From Chara braunii (taxonomy: Eukaryota; Streptophyta; Charophyceae; Charales; Characeae), in assembly GCA_003427395.1 (NCBI GenBank), contig BFEA01000206.1:1889033-1927010 (forward strand): DNA of 37,978 bases, given 5' to 3'. A program made the translations under genes and the position numbers. Positions within the stretch are counted from its first letter, which is position 1; each line of letters begins with the position of its first letter. A model generated the notes under the pieces. That model worked only from the letters and a program-made list of their open reading frames with translations, did no database searches and was not told where the DNA came from. Positions 28,589-37,670 of this stretch are shown in pieces.

Positions 28589-30316
28589 TGGCGATCCTGG
28601 CGATCTACCCTGTACAGCCTGTACAGGGGAGATTATGCCAGAGTCTACCTTTGCTTTGGGCACTGCTTAAAGGTAGACTTAGACTTAGTTAATCAGGATG
28701 ATCTGAGTGAGATCATGACATGGGGATTATTCTCCATGGACTTAAAGGTTTAGCCTGGGGATTGACATGCCTTGTGTTACAGGTCCTCTGGACCGTTTGA
28801 TTCAGGATTTGGACTAGTTTCAGCTTGATCCGCAAGGATCATCTTCTGTTATCATTGATAACAGGTCGGTTGCTGATTCGTTGGTTTACGATTCAACTCT
28901 AATTCACTCCCGCCACTCAACCTAAAGGCTTTAGCCTTGTGATTGAACTGTTTTGTTGTGTTTTCACCTGAACTTTATTGAATGTCATCCAACAAAAGTA
29001 CTGAGTATTTATTTAAGAGTTGCACGAGTAAGGCTTGTATGACTAAGGCGAGGTGTATGAGTGCAAGGAATGGTTGAAGTTGACCCCATGTAGTGCGTGG
29101 ACTTCTTGTTGAATCTTTGATGTGATTGCAGGTATGTTTGTGGTTCGGACTCAGGATGTGACTGTCTGCGATTACATACGTATACGGCTGAAATGAGCCC
29201 CACTGTGATTGTGAGAGGTGATCGTCCTATATAAACAAACCTTATATATGTATTTGTATATGCCTTGGGCATGCGCGCAACTTATTGTGATCGTGCGCAA
29301 GAGTTAGTCAGATTATGGTCTGAGAAAAAAAAAAAGGGAGATCCTCTTTTATCCTTTGCTTCTTAGAGATTTTATGGTTGGACGTTGATTCTGGGCCGGG
29401 ATTCAAGGTCCTTGTCCAAGACATCCCAAGCCCTATACTCTGCTGGGAAGGAATCTGCCCCCGTGCAGAGCCTATTTGCCCCACTCTGCGCAGAGTGCAG
29501 AAGAGGGTGTGTGGTCTTCAACCGCGCTTGGCGGTTGTCCAGCGTCGAGAGATTAACCCTCAAGGCGCGTGCCAGTCGACACTTGAGTTTCGAATGCGAC
29601 CCTCGAAATTAACGAGGACCGCATGAGTATGGGTACTACATGGTACGTCATCATTGCGACTGCTTGTGTATGCTTGCATTGCGAGTCGATGTGATGTTAG
29701 CCCTGCGTCCGCGCGGTTTTATACTAAGTCTCGCGCGCGATGCCCATCCGATTTTCGCATCGGAAAGTTATGGGTTGGCTACCGAGGGGCTAAGAGTGGT
29801 GTCACGTTGTTTGTGTTGTGCCGTGTTGTATGGGTGTGTGTGTGTGTTTTATTTTTGTGTTCGTAGAGTGGTGTGCGCGTGGTGTATGAGATGCGTCCTA
29901 GTCGACCGACGACAAGTCATGCTTGGGATCTCAGCCCCCCAAGATGTTGGTTCGCGTGTGAGTCCGATAGGCGTATTTTCGCGCGTACCCCCTATGCTAC
30001 GGCGAACGAGAAACGCCCTCGGCTGGTCCACCTCTGCGATTGCAACTGATTAGCTTTCGTACTGTGGACTGGTAGCTCGGCGGGGATACGCCCACCAAAG
30101 GGAGGTGACAACTCCCGTAAGGTGGAGGTAAGTTGTGCCTCGCATAGACCCTATCCTGTCGTAGGGGCTCGCGAGAGGTATGGCTGGCGCACTCGGCAGG
30201 AGCGGCCTAAGCAAGCTTCATTTGTGCGTTCGTGACGAGGTTGGTCCAACTCCTGCGTGACACGACCGAGAGGGTCCCACGCTGCCACGTGGGGTGCCGG
30301 ACCGATGCGCTCGACA
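28589..30316 (+). repeat. LTR 2
   Basis: TG at 28589 and CA at 30315-30316 match LTR 1 end to end, with about 95% identity in the part compared by eye. It lacks the MITE-like insertion, has 10 extra bases near its start (CCTGTACAGCCTGTACAGG) and retains a 14-bp segment missing from LTR 1 near 29490. It is not followed by a recognisable PBS, consistent with a 3' LTR. ORFs inside are not genes. Confidence 0.88.
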
Positions 30317-30410
30317 ACGCAGACACTTAGGGGCCGTGGGTGCAAATGAGGTCAGAAAAGAATGGCCTGGGCAGTATCTTGACCATGAGCACCGCGGGGT
30401 ACCACTTTGT

Positions 30411-30740
30411 ATAGGTGTCCGCGCTTGCTGGTGCCAAGCTTGGGCCTAGCCCTATTGGTTACAGTACTGGACTGGTAAGGCGGAGGTACGAGGTTCAAGG
30501 CTAGCGGGCGACGGCGAGAGGGCAGCAGAACGCTGGAAGGGCTGAGGGGTTGAGGGTCCCGCGGGACTATCCCCCTTAGTTTTGCCGGGAAAGTCCGGTC
30601 GCAGGCCCGCATCGCGAGGCCGAGGAGAGAGCTGTGGCAAGCTCCGCGCCCCGGTCCCCATAAAGTATTGGTTTTTATATTTTGAGGTTGGGTTTTAAAT
30701 TTTATGACTTTTTTTTTTTTTTTTTTTCTCGAATAAATTG
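30411..30740 (+). mobile_element. tRNA-like SINE-type module, copy 2
   Basis: It starts AGGTGTCCGCGCTTGCTGG as copy 1 does (GGTGTCCGCCAGTGCTAG) and continues TTGGGCCTAGCCCTATTGGT, a weaker B-box GAGGTTCAAGG, GCGGGACTATCCCCC and a T-rich end including a T-run of about 20 (30708-30727). Its tRNA part has diverged away from tRNA-Arg. Confidence 0.55.
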
Positions 30741-30891
30741 CTACTACTGCCAGGGGGTTTGCCACACAAAGCTCGCACGGGGGGCCTGCCACACAAAGCT
30801 CGCACGGGGCGCCCTGAATTAGGAGGCAGTGTCCATGCCTGCCAAACCAGGTTTGGCCCTGTGAGGCCCGAAGTCATGGGCTGATTAAGTT

Positions 30892-30994
30892 GTCCTTCGG
30901 GACATCCGATAAAATAGGAACGATACAGAGAAGACTAGCGTGGCCAGCTTGGCCACTGCGCAGGGTTGACACTCGTAAGTCTGGGAATGAATCC
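30892..30994 (+). pseudogene. U6: Diverged U6 snRNA-like sequence
   Basis: GTCCTTCGGGACATCCGATA then AAATAGGAACGATACAGAGA and AGACTAGCGTGGCC match the 5' stem-loop and core of U6. An insertion of about 10 bases follows (extra GGCCA words), then CTGCGCAGGGTTGACACTCG and a decayed 3' end. No T-run terminator or USE/TATA is visible. It is a pseudogene independent of the copy at 2721-2830, with no clear A-tail. Confidence 0.85.
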
Positions 30995-31339
30995 GGACGT
31001 AAAAAGGAATGGGCGCATGCGAAAAGGTCAAGAAAAGGGGGGGTCGAACGACCTTCGAAAACGCTGTGAGGCGCCCGCCGCTATGAAAAGTCATTCGATC
31101 AAGAGGACTTGTAACACACGGCAGGTCAATGCCCCAAGCTAAACCTATAAGTCCACGGAGAACAATCTATTGTTCTGCTTTTTCTGCCTTCCCTATACGT
31201 ACTCCATGGGGCGCGGTGCGCTATCGGGTTGCCGTGTGGTCCTCGTAGTCGACCACAACGGAAAAGAGAGGGGGCGAAGGAGTAAGGAGGGGACGAAGCC
31301 GACGAGGATGGTAGGGGGTGACGGGCAGACCGAGGGTGG

Positions 31340-31800
31340 ATGAACCTAGCGGGGGTCTTGCACCTTGTGCGGTCGAAAACGGAGATGGTGAGAGACGGGC
31401 GGGGCATAAAAGAGATAGATCGCCCGTTCTTCGACGTAAATGGTCGAGGAAAGATGCTAGACTTGGGTTTTAGGGCCGTGCGAATACAACTATGGTGTTA
31501 GTTTGAGTGATAGGTTAGTAGATTAGAAGTTCGAGGAAGAAAGCACTGCACGGAGGTGTCGGGATAATGGATATAGCGGGAAGGAGGAGAAAACGAGGAT
31601 ACCGCGCTCATCTCAGAGTAAGTTCGGGAAGAGAGGAGATTCTAACGGGGGACTTTGAGCGTTGGCGATCCCGAGTTTGCGATCACAATAGGACGAGAGT
31701 TAGTAGGGGGAGAGGTTAGTAGAGGAAGATGCGTGCGGAGTTGTCGGGAGTCGGCTATGGCAGGAAAGAAGACGATGATATCTTGCTCAATCGAGGGAGG
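31340..31800 (+). repeat. Counterpart of the 24.4-25.4 kb unit array
   Basis: Words GATGAACCTAGCGGG, GGAGATGGTGAGAG, GTTAGTTTGAGTGATAGGTTAG and AGTTAGTAGG recall the units at 24390-25350. One hairpin, TTCGAC-gtaaatg-GTCGAG near 31427-31446, occupies the equivalent place. Hairpins are fewer and weaker. I see no gene in 30995-31340 or 31800-32040. Confidence 0.5.
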
Positions 31801-32039
31801 AGGAATGTGTTTCAGAGGTTTTCGTCTGATACGAACGTGATGGCTCCGACAGATTTTGTGTTGGCTGTATAGATTTGGCGGGATGGTGTTTCGGGGTTGC
31901 GCCTGTTGAGTTGGTTATCGTGCGACTGAACCTGGCCGTGGTATTGGACAGGTGCTTTCGCTACTAGGAGCGACTGCGTATGAAGCAGGTGTGATCCGGC
32001 GGAAGTGATACCTTCAAGCGTAGCGATAGGGGACGACCG

Positions 32040-32335
32040 TCAGCTCGAATATTTACCTGGAGACTGCGGGCGGCTTACCTCAAGGGGTCGGCGAATAATG
32101 GGAGGACAGTCGAGGAGTTTGGGATTTACCTGTCAGCCGACGCCCTTGCTTGCGGACTGAGATAACGGAGGAGTGACAACGAGGTTGGAGGCTTACCTGG
32201 TGGTTGGTGTGTTGCCCATCCTATCGGAGGAAGCAGCATGAGGCCAGCCGTAGGGTGGAGAGTTACTGGTTGGCCGGTGCGCTGCATATGCTGGGAGGTG
32301 TATCTGCCCGCAGCCTAGCAGCCGATTCACCCTCG
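32040..32335 (+). repeat. TTACCTG module repeats, copy 2
   Basis: ATATTTACCTGGAGACTGCG, GGCGGCTTACCT, GATTTACCTGTCAGCCGACG, GGCTTACCTGGTGGTTGG and GTTACTGGTTGGCCGGTGCG follow at 40-90 bp intervals. This parallels 25545-25935. ORFs in 32424-32968 show no recognisable domain. Confidence 0.55.
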
Positions 32336-32984
32336 TTTTGCACATGGTTGACTGAGCACTGAGGGGCGGCTTGTCAGTACGGGTTCGACTTGGCATCCTG
32401 GTTAGCCCCCGTCGCAGTGGTCAGTGCCTGTAAGCCTGCTGGTCGGATTCTCTGTCAAGGTTGTGGGTGTTGTTCCTCAGACGGGTGAGGATCGTTTCCT
32501 CTGTCACATTATATACCCCAGGGCAACCACTCTACCTGGTGCACTCTGGGGTCAAGGTTTTCAAGTACTTACTTACTGCTGCCACAGAGCAAGGATTGTC
32601 ATGTCCGCTATCTTCCTATCAAGCTGCTGCTGTATGTGCACCGGGGCTTCTGGTACTTTGGCCAGTTGCAAACGCTTTGTGTCTGAGCGTTATAGTCCAG
32701 CGCCACGAGCTGGTATGCTGGTATAGGCGGCTACTGCAGACTGCTTCAGAATTGCTGATCGACTATTGTGCGTTCCGCTGCTGTGCATTTTGCTGTTCAT
32801 TTACAAGTGAGCTTTCTACTACAACAAGTGGTTGGGCCTGCTATGAATTGCTGCGCTACTTTAAGAACGGCTGTTTGGGACCATGTGACTGCAGGCTCAG
32901 GAAGTGGAGGTGTGTTGCAGGAAGGAGTAGGTAGACGTTTGAAAGGAAGGATTAGTGCTGCGATTTGAGAAAGTCATCGGAGGT

Positions 32985-33243
32985 TTGACTTCAACAGTTT
33001 AACCCAGAATTTGACCAAGCTGTTGTTGTTTGGCCACCATTGCGGACCCCTCAGGCGCATCCAGATAACGAGGCCCTCTCCTGCGAGTCTGAGAACACCC
33101 TCCTTGGATCTGAGAGTCTGAAACCTTCTCTTCTTACCTTTCTTACTCTAAGTATAGTCCCCTGGTTCTGAGAGGAAGGCGGCAGGCGGGATTGTAACCC
33201 GTAGGACCGCACCAAGACTCTGTGGGGAGTCCACCCACCGATT
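32985..33243 (+). repeat. Conserved internal block, copy 2
   Basis: It is collinear with 26560-26885 (CATTGCGG, CCCTCAGGCG, CCCTCTCCTGCGAGTCTGAG, TTGGATCTGAGAGTCT, CCACCGATTG). It ends exactly where hairpin array H2 begins. Confidence 0.8.
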
Positions 33244-34145
33244 GTTCTATAAGTTCAGGTGATCTAGCCCAATGCCACACACATAATGGATCAGAGAGAA
33301 ACAAATCAGGCAGAGCGTCATACCCTTCTATAAGTTTAGGGGGTTTGATTGCTCTGGAGGCTGGGATGTCCCCATAAGTTTGGGGAGACCTAGTGTTGTG
33401 GTTTGCATGGAGGGTCAGGCTGTTCTATAAGTTTAGGTGGCCTGACTGCTCTGATTTGCGAGGGTTGCTTGTGGTTGACTGTTTCAGGGGCCAAGTGGGT
33501 TCTGTAAGTTCAGGTGCCTTGGTCGCCTTGTTTATTTTGGGTTTCCTTCTGTTTATCTGATTCTGAACGAGGAAGTCTAAGTTGTTCTATAAGTTTAGGT
33601 GGCTTAGCCTCTTCCTGCTTTTATTCTAAGAGAATGAACTTGACAAAGAGCAGATTGTTCTATAAGTTCAGGTGATCTAGCCCAATGCCACACACATAAT
33701 GGATCAGAGAGAAACAAATCAGGCAGAGAGTCAGGCTGTTCTGTAAGTTCAGGTGGTCTGACTCAAAGCCTTGCACATGTTGGAACCCAAAGATTATAAC
33801 TTGGCTATACTTTATTATTATTCTATTTAAGAACGGGCTAATCAAACCGTTCTATAAGTTTAGGTGGTCTAACTATAGGCTATGACAACTTGAAGAGAGT
33901 ATAATTAAGAATATAAATGATGGTAAGCTGGGGCAGGCTGAACTTAAGTTAGTTCAGTCTTATGCAGCCTTAGAAGACAAAGGGAAGACAGGTATATATA
34001 ACTTGGATATCTTAAACAGTTCAGGGCGACTAGAATGGTCTAGTCATATGCCCAAAGAACAGAGAAGTAGTTATGCCTTCTGTTTTGTGTATAATTCTCA
34101 GCTAAGTTAGGCACATTCCATAAGTTTGGATGGCGTGATCTTATG
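33241..34145 (+). repeat. Hairpin array H2: about twelve units with TAAGTT loops
   Basis: This is the paralogue of H1. The core here is mostly CTATAAGTTTAGG or CTGTAAGTTCAGG. Good stems: 33414-33420/33440-33446 (GTCAGGC/GCCTGAC), 33489-33495/33518-33524, 33577-33583/33601-33607 (CTAAGTT/GGCTTAG), 33728-33736/33756-33764 (GAGTCAGGC/GTCTGACTC, 9 bp). Two later units lost the loop but kept pairing arms: GGCTGAAC/GTTCAGTC (about 33936-33959) and GACTAG/CTAGTC (34028-34045). The unit near 33241 and about 70 following bases are duplicated almost exactly at 33654. Confidence 0.8.
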
Positions 34146-34434
34146 CCTTATGTAAGCAGGGTATAAAGGGTTAAATCCTTGAAAGATCATAAACTATTGT
34201 TATCGAGATAAATTGGGGATAATGAGGGTACTTACCTTTGTGGTTTGACCTGCATGTGACTGAGTGAGGTTACTACTTGGTCTGAGTTTCAGTTTGATAG
34301 GTGGTTGCTTTAGTTGCTCGTCATGTGCTAGAGCGATAAGAGTTAGTTTCAATTCCTGAATTTTCAGTGATAGTTTTTTTTACTTAGGTTAATTTTCGCA
34401 TTTTTCTTGGATCTTTTCTTATACTTGGCTTTGT

Positions 34435-34980
34435 ATAAATCTTGGCAAGCTACTTTCTCTACGGGAAACGCTGCCGAAATTTCTAGAAATCCAAATAGTT
34501 AGTCATTTTTTGACTTGTCAAAGTTCAACTTGTCTTTTCTTAATATCTGACCTAGAAAAAATTTGGAAAGCCTCCTTTTCTAAAGGAAGTGCTGCCCATT
34601 TTTTTGCTAATTCAGGAAGTTAAACAAAATTAGACTTTGAGAAGTCAAAGTTACTTCCAAATTCTGGACTTAGCCTTGTATAAATTTTGGAATAACACTT
34701 TTCTAAAAGGAGTGCTGCCGAAATTTCTGCAAAACTAAGGAGTTAGTTAAATTTTATCTAAGTCGAACTCAAGTTGTCTTTTGAGTTCATATCTGACTTA
34801 CTATAAATCTAGGAAGTCTCCCATTCTAAAGGGAGTGCTGCCAAAATTTTTACTTATTTAGGGAGTTAGATAAAATTTGATTTTTCCAGAGTTAAAGATT
34901 ATTTCTGCTTTCATGTTTGGACTTATATAAATTATGGAAAGACACTTTTCCTACGGAAAGCACTGCCGAAATTTTTTCAA
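34435..34980 (+). repeat. Hairpin array G2: five ~122-bp units
   Basis: Hairpins at 34453-34470, 34572-34589 (CTCCTTTTCTAAAGGAAG), 34696-34714 (CACTTTTCTAAAAGGAGTG), 34818-34835 (CTCCCATTCTAAAGGGAG) and 34945-34960 (CTTTTCCTACGGAAAG), spaced 119, 124, 122 and 127 bp. Each is followed by the GCTGCC or ACTGCC word and then an A/T-rich stretch. G1 has three such units. Confidence 0.8.
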
Positions 34981-35074
34981 GTTGCAGAGAACAATCCGAG
35001 CTGAGGCAATGTTTCAAGATTCGCTCCGCCTTAAAGCCTTCAAGTTTAAAGGAGATCGATTATATTTTGATAGG

Positions 35075-36817
35075 TGACGATTTTGGTAATCCATTCTGAA
35101 TAAGGGAAATTTTGTCATCAGTCTACCTTTCTCTGGGCGCTTGCTTAGAGGTAGGCTTATATATAGTTAACTAGGATGATTTGGGTAAGATCATGATATG
35201 AAGATTAGTCTCCGTGAACTTATAGGTTTAGCTTGGGACATTGACCTGCCATGTGTTACAGGTACTCTTGATCGTTGCTTGATCCCTTGAGGATCATCTT
35301 CTGTTATCACTGATAACATGTCGGTTGCCGATTCGTCGGTCTACGACTCAATCCCAACTCGCCCTTCATACTCAACCTAAAAGGCTTTAGCCCTGGTGAG
35401 TTTATTGTTTCATTAAGGTTTCACCCCGACTTTTATTGAATGGTCATTTAACAAAGGTACTGAGTATTTAATTAAGGTTGGTTGGACAGGAGGTTGGGGC
35501 TTGCATAGCTAAAGCGAGGGGTATGACTGTCGAGGATGGTTGGGGACCTTGGGGTTGACTCCGTGTAGTGAGTGGACTGTTGTTTGACTCTTTGATGTGA
35601 TTGCAGATATGTGCTGTGGCTTAGATTATGGATTTGATTGTCTGCGATCACATATATACATATGGTTGTGAGGAACCTCACTGAGACTGTGAGAAGTGAT
35701 CGTCACATACTTACCCCCTTATATATGCATACATGGGTGTATAGGGAATGAATATTTGCGTGGCCTAAGGGGCCCCGTGCTAAAAACCTACTCAGAGGTT
35801 AAGACTGAGAGGCATAGGGAAGACCTTTCCTTTTACTTGTTTGCTTCTTGGGGGTTTTCTTAGTCGGACGTTGGTCCTGGGCCGGGATTCAAGGTCCTTG
35901 TCCAAGACACCCCAAGCCCTAGACTCTGCAGGGGAGGAACTTCCCCTCGCGCAGAGCCTATTTGCTCCTCCCGTCGAGACACCCAACCCTGAAGGCGGAA
36001 AATGTTGCGAGGGCCGAACGACATGTTCTTCAGCCGTTCAATATAGTGAGGGGTAACCCCTCACGATATATTCCTTCAGCCATTCAATATCGCGAGGCCG
36101 GAGCCGCGATTACCACGTATGACTGGCATCGTTGGTTGGTATACGACTGACCTATAACCGCGCGGCTTTATATTAGAATCTTGCGCACGACGTTTCGCCG
36201 CCCTAGCGTCTAAAAGTTATGGGATCGAGGGACTCGCACGTATGCATGAATGCTTGGGATTATTATAGGCCGCTGGCACCAACCTAAAAGGGGAGGGTAC
36301 CCTAGGGTCATGATTTTTTTTGGAATAGGGGGACCTTCAGCCTATTTTTGCTCTTTAGGATTTTATATAGTTGGACGTTGTAGTCAGTGGCAGCCGTCAA
36401 AGTCAAACCCCTTGACTCTTGTCCAGGCTTGGAGTGGGGCTCAACGACTGTCGCCACAGGGATGGACCTGTGTACCACCCACTCTGCACAGGGTGCAGAA
36501 GAGGGTGTGTGGTCTTCAACCGCACATGGCGGTTGTCCAGCGTCGAGAGATTAATCCTCAAAGCACGTGTCAGCCGACACTTGAGTGTCGAATGCGACCC
36601 TCGAGATTAACGAGGATCGCATGAGTATGGGTACTACATGGTACACCATCATTGCGACTGGCCGCGTGCGCTTGCATTGCGAGTCGATATGAGTTAGCCC
36701 TGCGCCCGCGCGGTTTTTTTTATACTAAGTTTCGCGCGCGACGCCCATTCGATTTTCCGCATCAGAGAGTTATGGGATGGCTACTGAAGGGACTAGGAGT
36801 GTTGTCGCGTTGTTTGA

Positions 36818-36850
<33 letters not shown>

Positions 36851-37322
36851 CTTATTTTTGTGTTTATAATGTGGTGTATGCGTGGTGAGTGGGAGGCGTC
36901 CTAGTCGACCGACGACGAGTCGTGCTTGGGACCTCAACCCGCCCAAGATGTCGGTTCGCGTGCGGGTCCGATAGAGGCGTACTACCGCGCGTGCCCCCTA
37001 TGCTACAACGAACGAGAAACGCCCTCGGCTGGTCCACCTTTGCGATTGCAACTGATCAGCTCTCGTACTGTGGACTGGTAGCTCGGCAGGGATACGCCCA
37101 CCGAAGGGAGGTGACAACTCCTGTAAGATGAGGTAAGCTGTGCCTCGCGTAGGCCCTATCCTGTCGTAGGGGCTCGCGAGAGGTATGGCTGGCGCACTCG
37201 GCCGGAGCGGCTTTGTGGAAGCTCCATGTGCATTTACGAGGATGGTGTAGTCCAACTCCTGCGTGACGTGGCCGGGAGGGTCCCGTGCTGCTTCGTGCGG
37301 TGCCGGACCGATGCGCTCGACA
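35075..37322 (+). repeat. LTR 3, mosaic and longer
   Basis: TG at 35075 and GCTCGACA ending at 37322 delimit it. Its 5' part (to about 35900) is clearly diverged from LTR 1/2, while its last ~830 bp is much closer. An extra ~500 bp in the middle includes a second version of the GTTGGACGTTG region (about 35866 and 36371), a hairpin GTGAGGGG-taa-CCCCTCAC (36046-36064) and an expanded (GT)n run (36819-36844). It is directly followed by coding-like sequence. Confidence 0.82.
36046..36064 (+). other. Strong hairpin inside LTR 3
   Basis: GTGAGGGG and CCCCTCAC form an 8-bp perfect stem with a TAA loop, extendable by flanking ATAT words. It has no counterpart in LTR 1 or 2. It could be terminator-like or a relic of another insertion. 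Confidence 0.5.
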
Positions 37323-37574
37323 GCGTCCATGCATCGCTCCTTCGATCATCGACGATCCATCGTCCGCGCGGTGAAAGCCGTGACGGAGAGGCTTGGGAAG
37401 GCGAACGCTACGTTTGGAGAGTACCCCAACTACATCCCCCGATGGGCACCCTGCAACATTGGTTTCAGGCACGACGCCAGCATAACGGGGCCTGAGGATG
37501 CGAAGAAGCTAGATTGGTTGGGCTCGGGGGCCCCCGATGATGACAACAACGACGACGGAAAAGATGACGCGTAG
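37323..37574 (+). pseudogene. C-terminal coding fragment of unknown protein, abutting LTR 3
   Basis: From the first base after the LTR an open frame runs 83 codons to TAG 37572-37574. Its composition is protein-like: a basic helix-like start (H-R-R-S-I-V-R-A-V-K-A-V), a Tyr/Pro/Trp-containing middle (Y-P-N-Y-I-P-R-W-A-P) and a very acidic Asp/Asn C-terminus. I do not recognise the family. The annotated frame can be opened further left only through LTR sequence (ATG at 37263), so the true N-terminus was probably separated by the LTR insertion. It may be a host gene end or part of another mobile element. Confidence 0.5.
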
Positions 37575-37670
37575 GGGGAGGGGGGAGGAGGGGGCTGCTT
37601 CTGTGAACGCGGGCGCGTGTGCACGTGGCTGCTCGTGATGGGCTTCACTGTGGTTGGACCGTTGTGAAGT

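Larger units (their letters stand above)
14748..30316 (+). mobile_element. 15.6-kb non-autonomous LTR retrotransposon (gag-only / LARD-like)
   Basis: The element comprises LTR 1 (14748-16810), tRNA-Asp PBS (16813), unknown ORF, broken gag, about 8 kb without coding potential, and LTR 2 (28589-30316). Over their first ~375 aligned bases the LTRs differ at about 21 sites by my count, so they plausibly belong to one insertion. No protease, RT or integrase motif is visible. This architecture resembles TR-GAG or LARD elements, which borrow enzymes from autonomous partners. Flanks 14743-14747 (GCACG) and 30317-30321 (ACGCA) are not an identical 5-bp TSD, so the pairing is inferred from similarity and order. 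It interrupts the gag of the minus-strand gypsy copy. Confidence 0.72.
30317..35074 (+). mobile_element. Older copy of the element's 3' internal region
   Basis: After LTR 2 the sequence repeats the order seen at 23151-28588: tRNA-Arg-like module (30411), hairpin/GAACCT region (31340-31800), TTACCTG modules (32040-32330), conserved block (32985-33243), H array, G array, then LTR 3. Identity is clearly lower than between LTR 1 and LTR 2. It is the 3' remnant of a separate, older member of the family, into or beside which the younger element landed. Confidence 0.75.

Noticed and set aside
14743-30321. 5-bp target-site duplication for the LTR 1/LTR 2 element
   Set aside because: Flanks are GCACG and ACGCA; they share only ACG out of register, so I do not claim a TSD.
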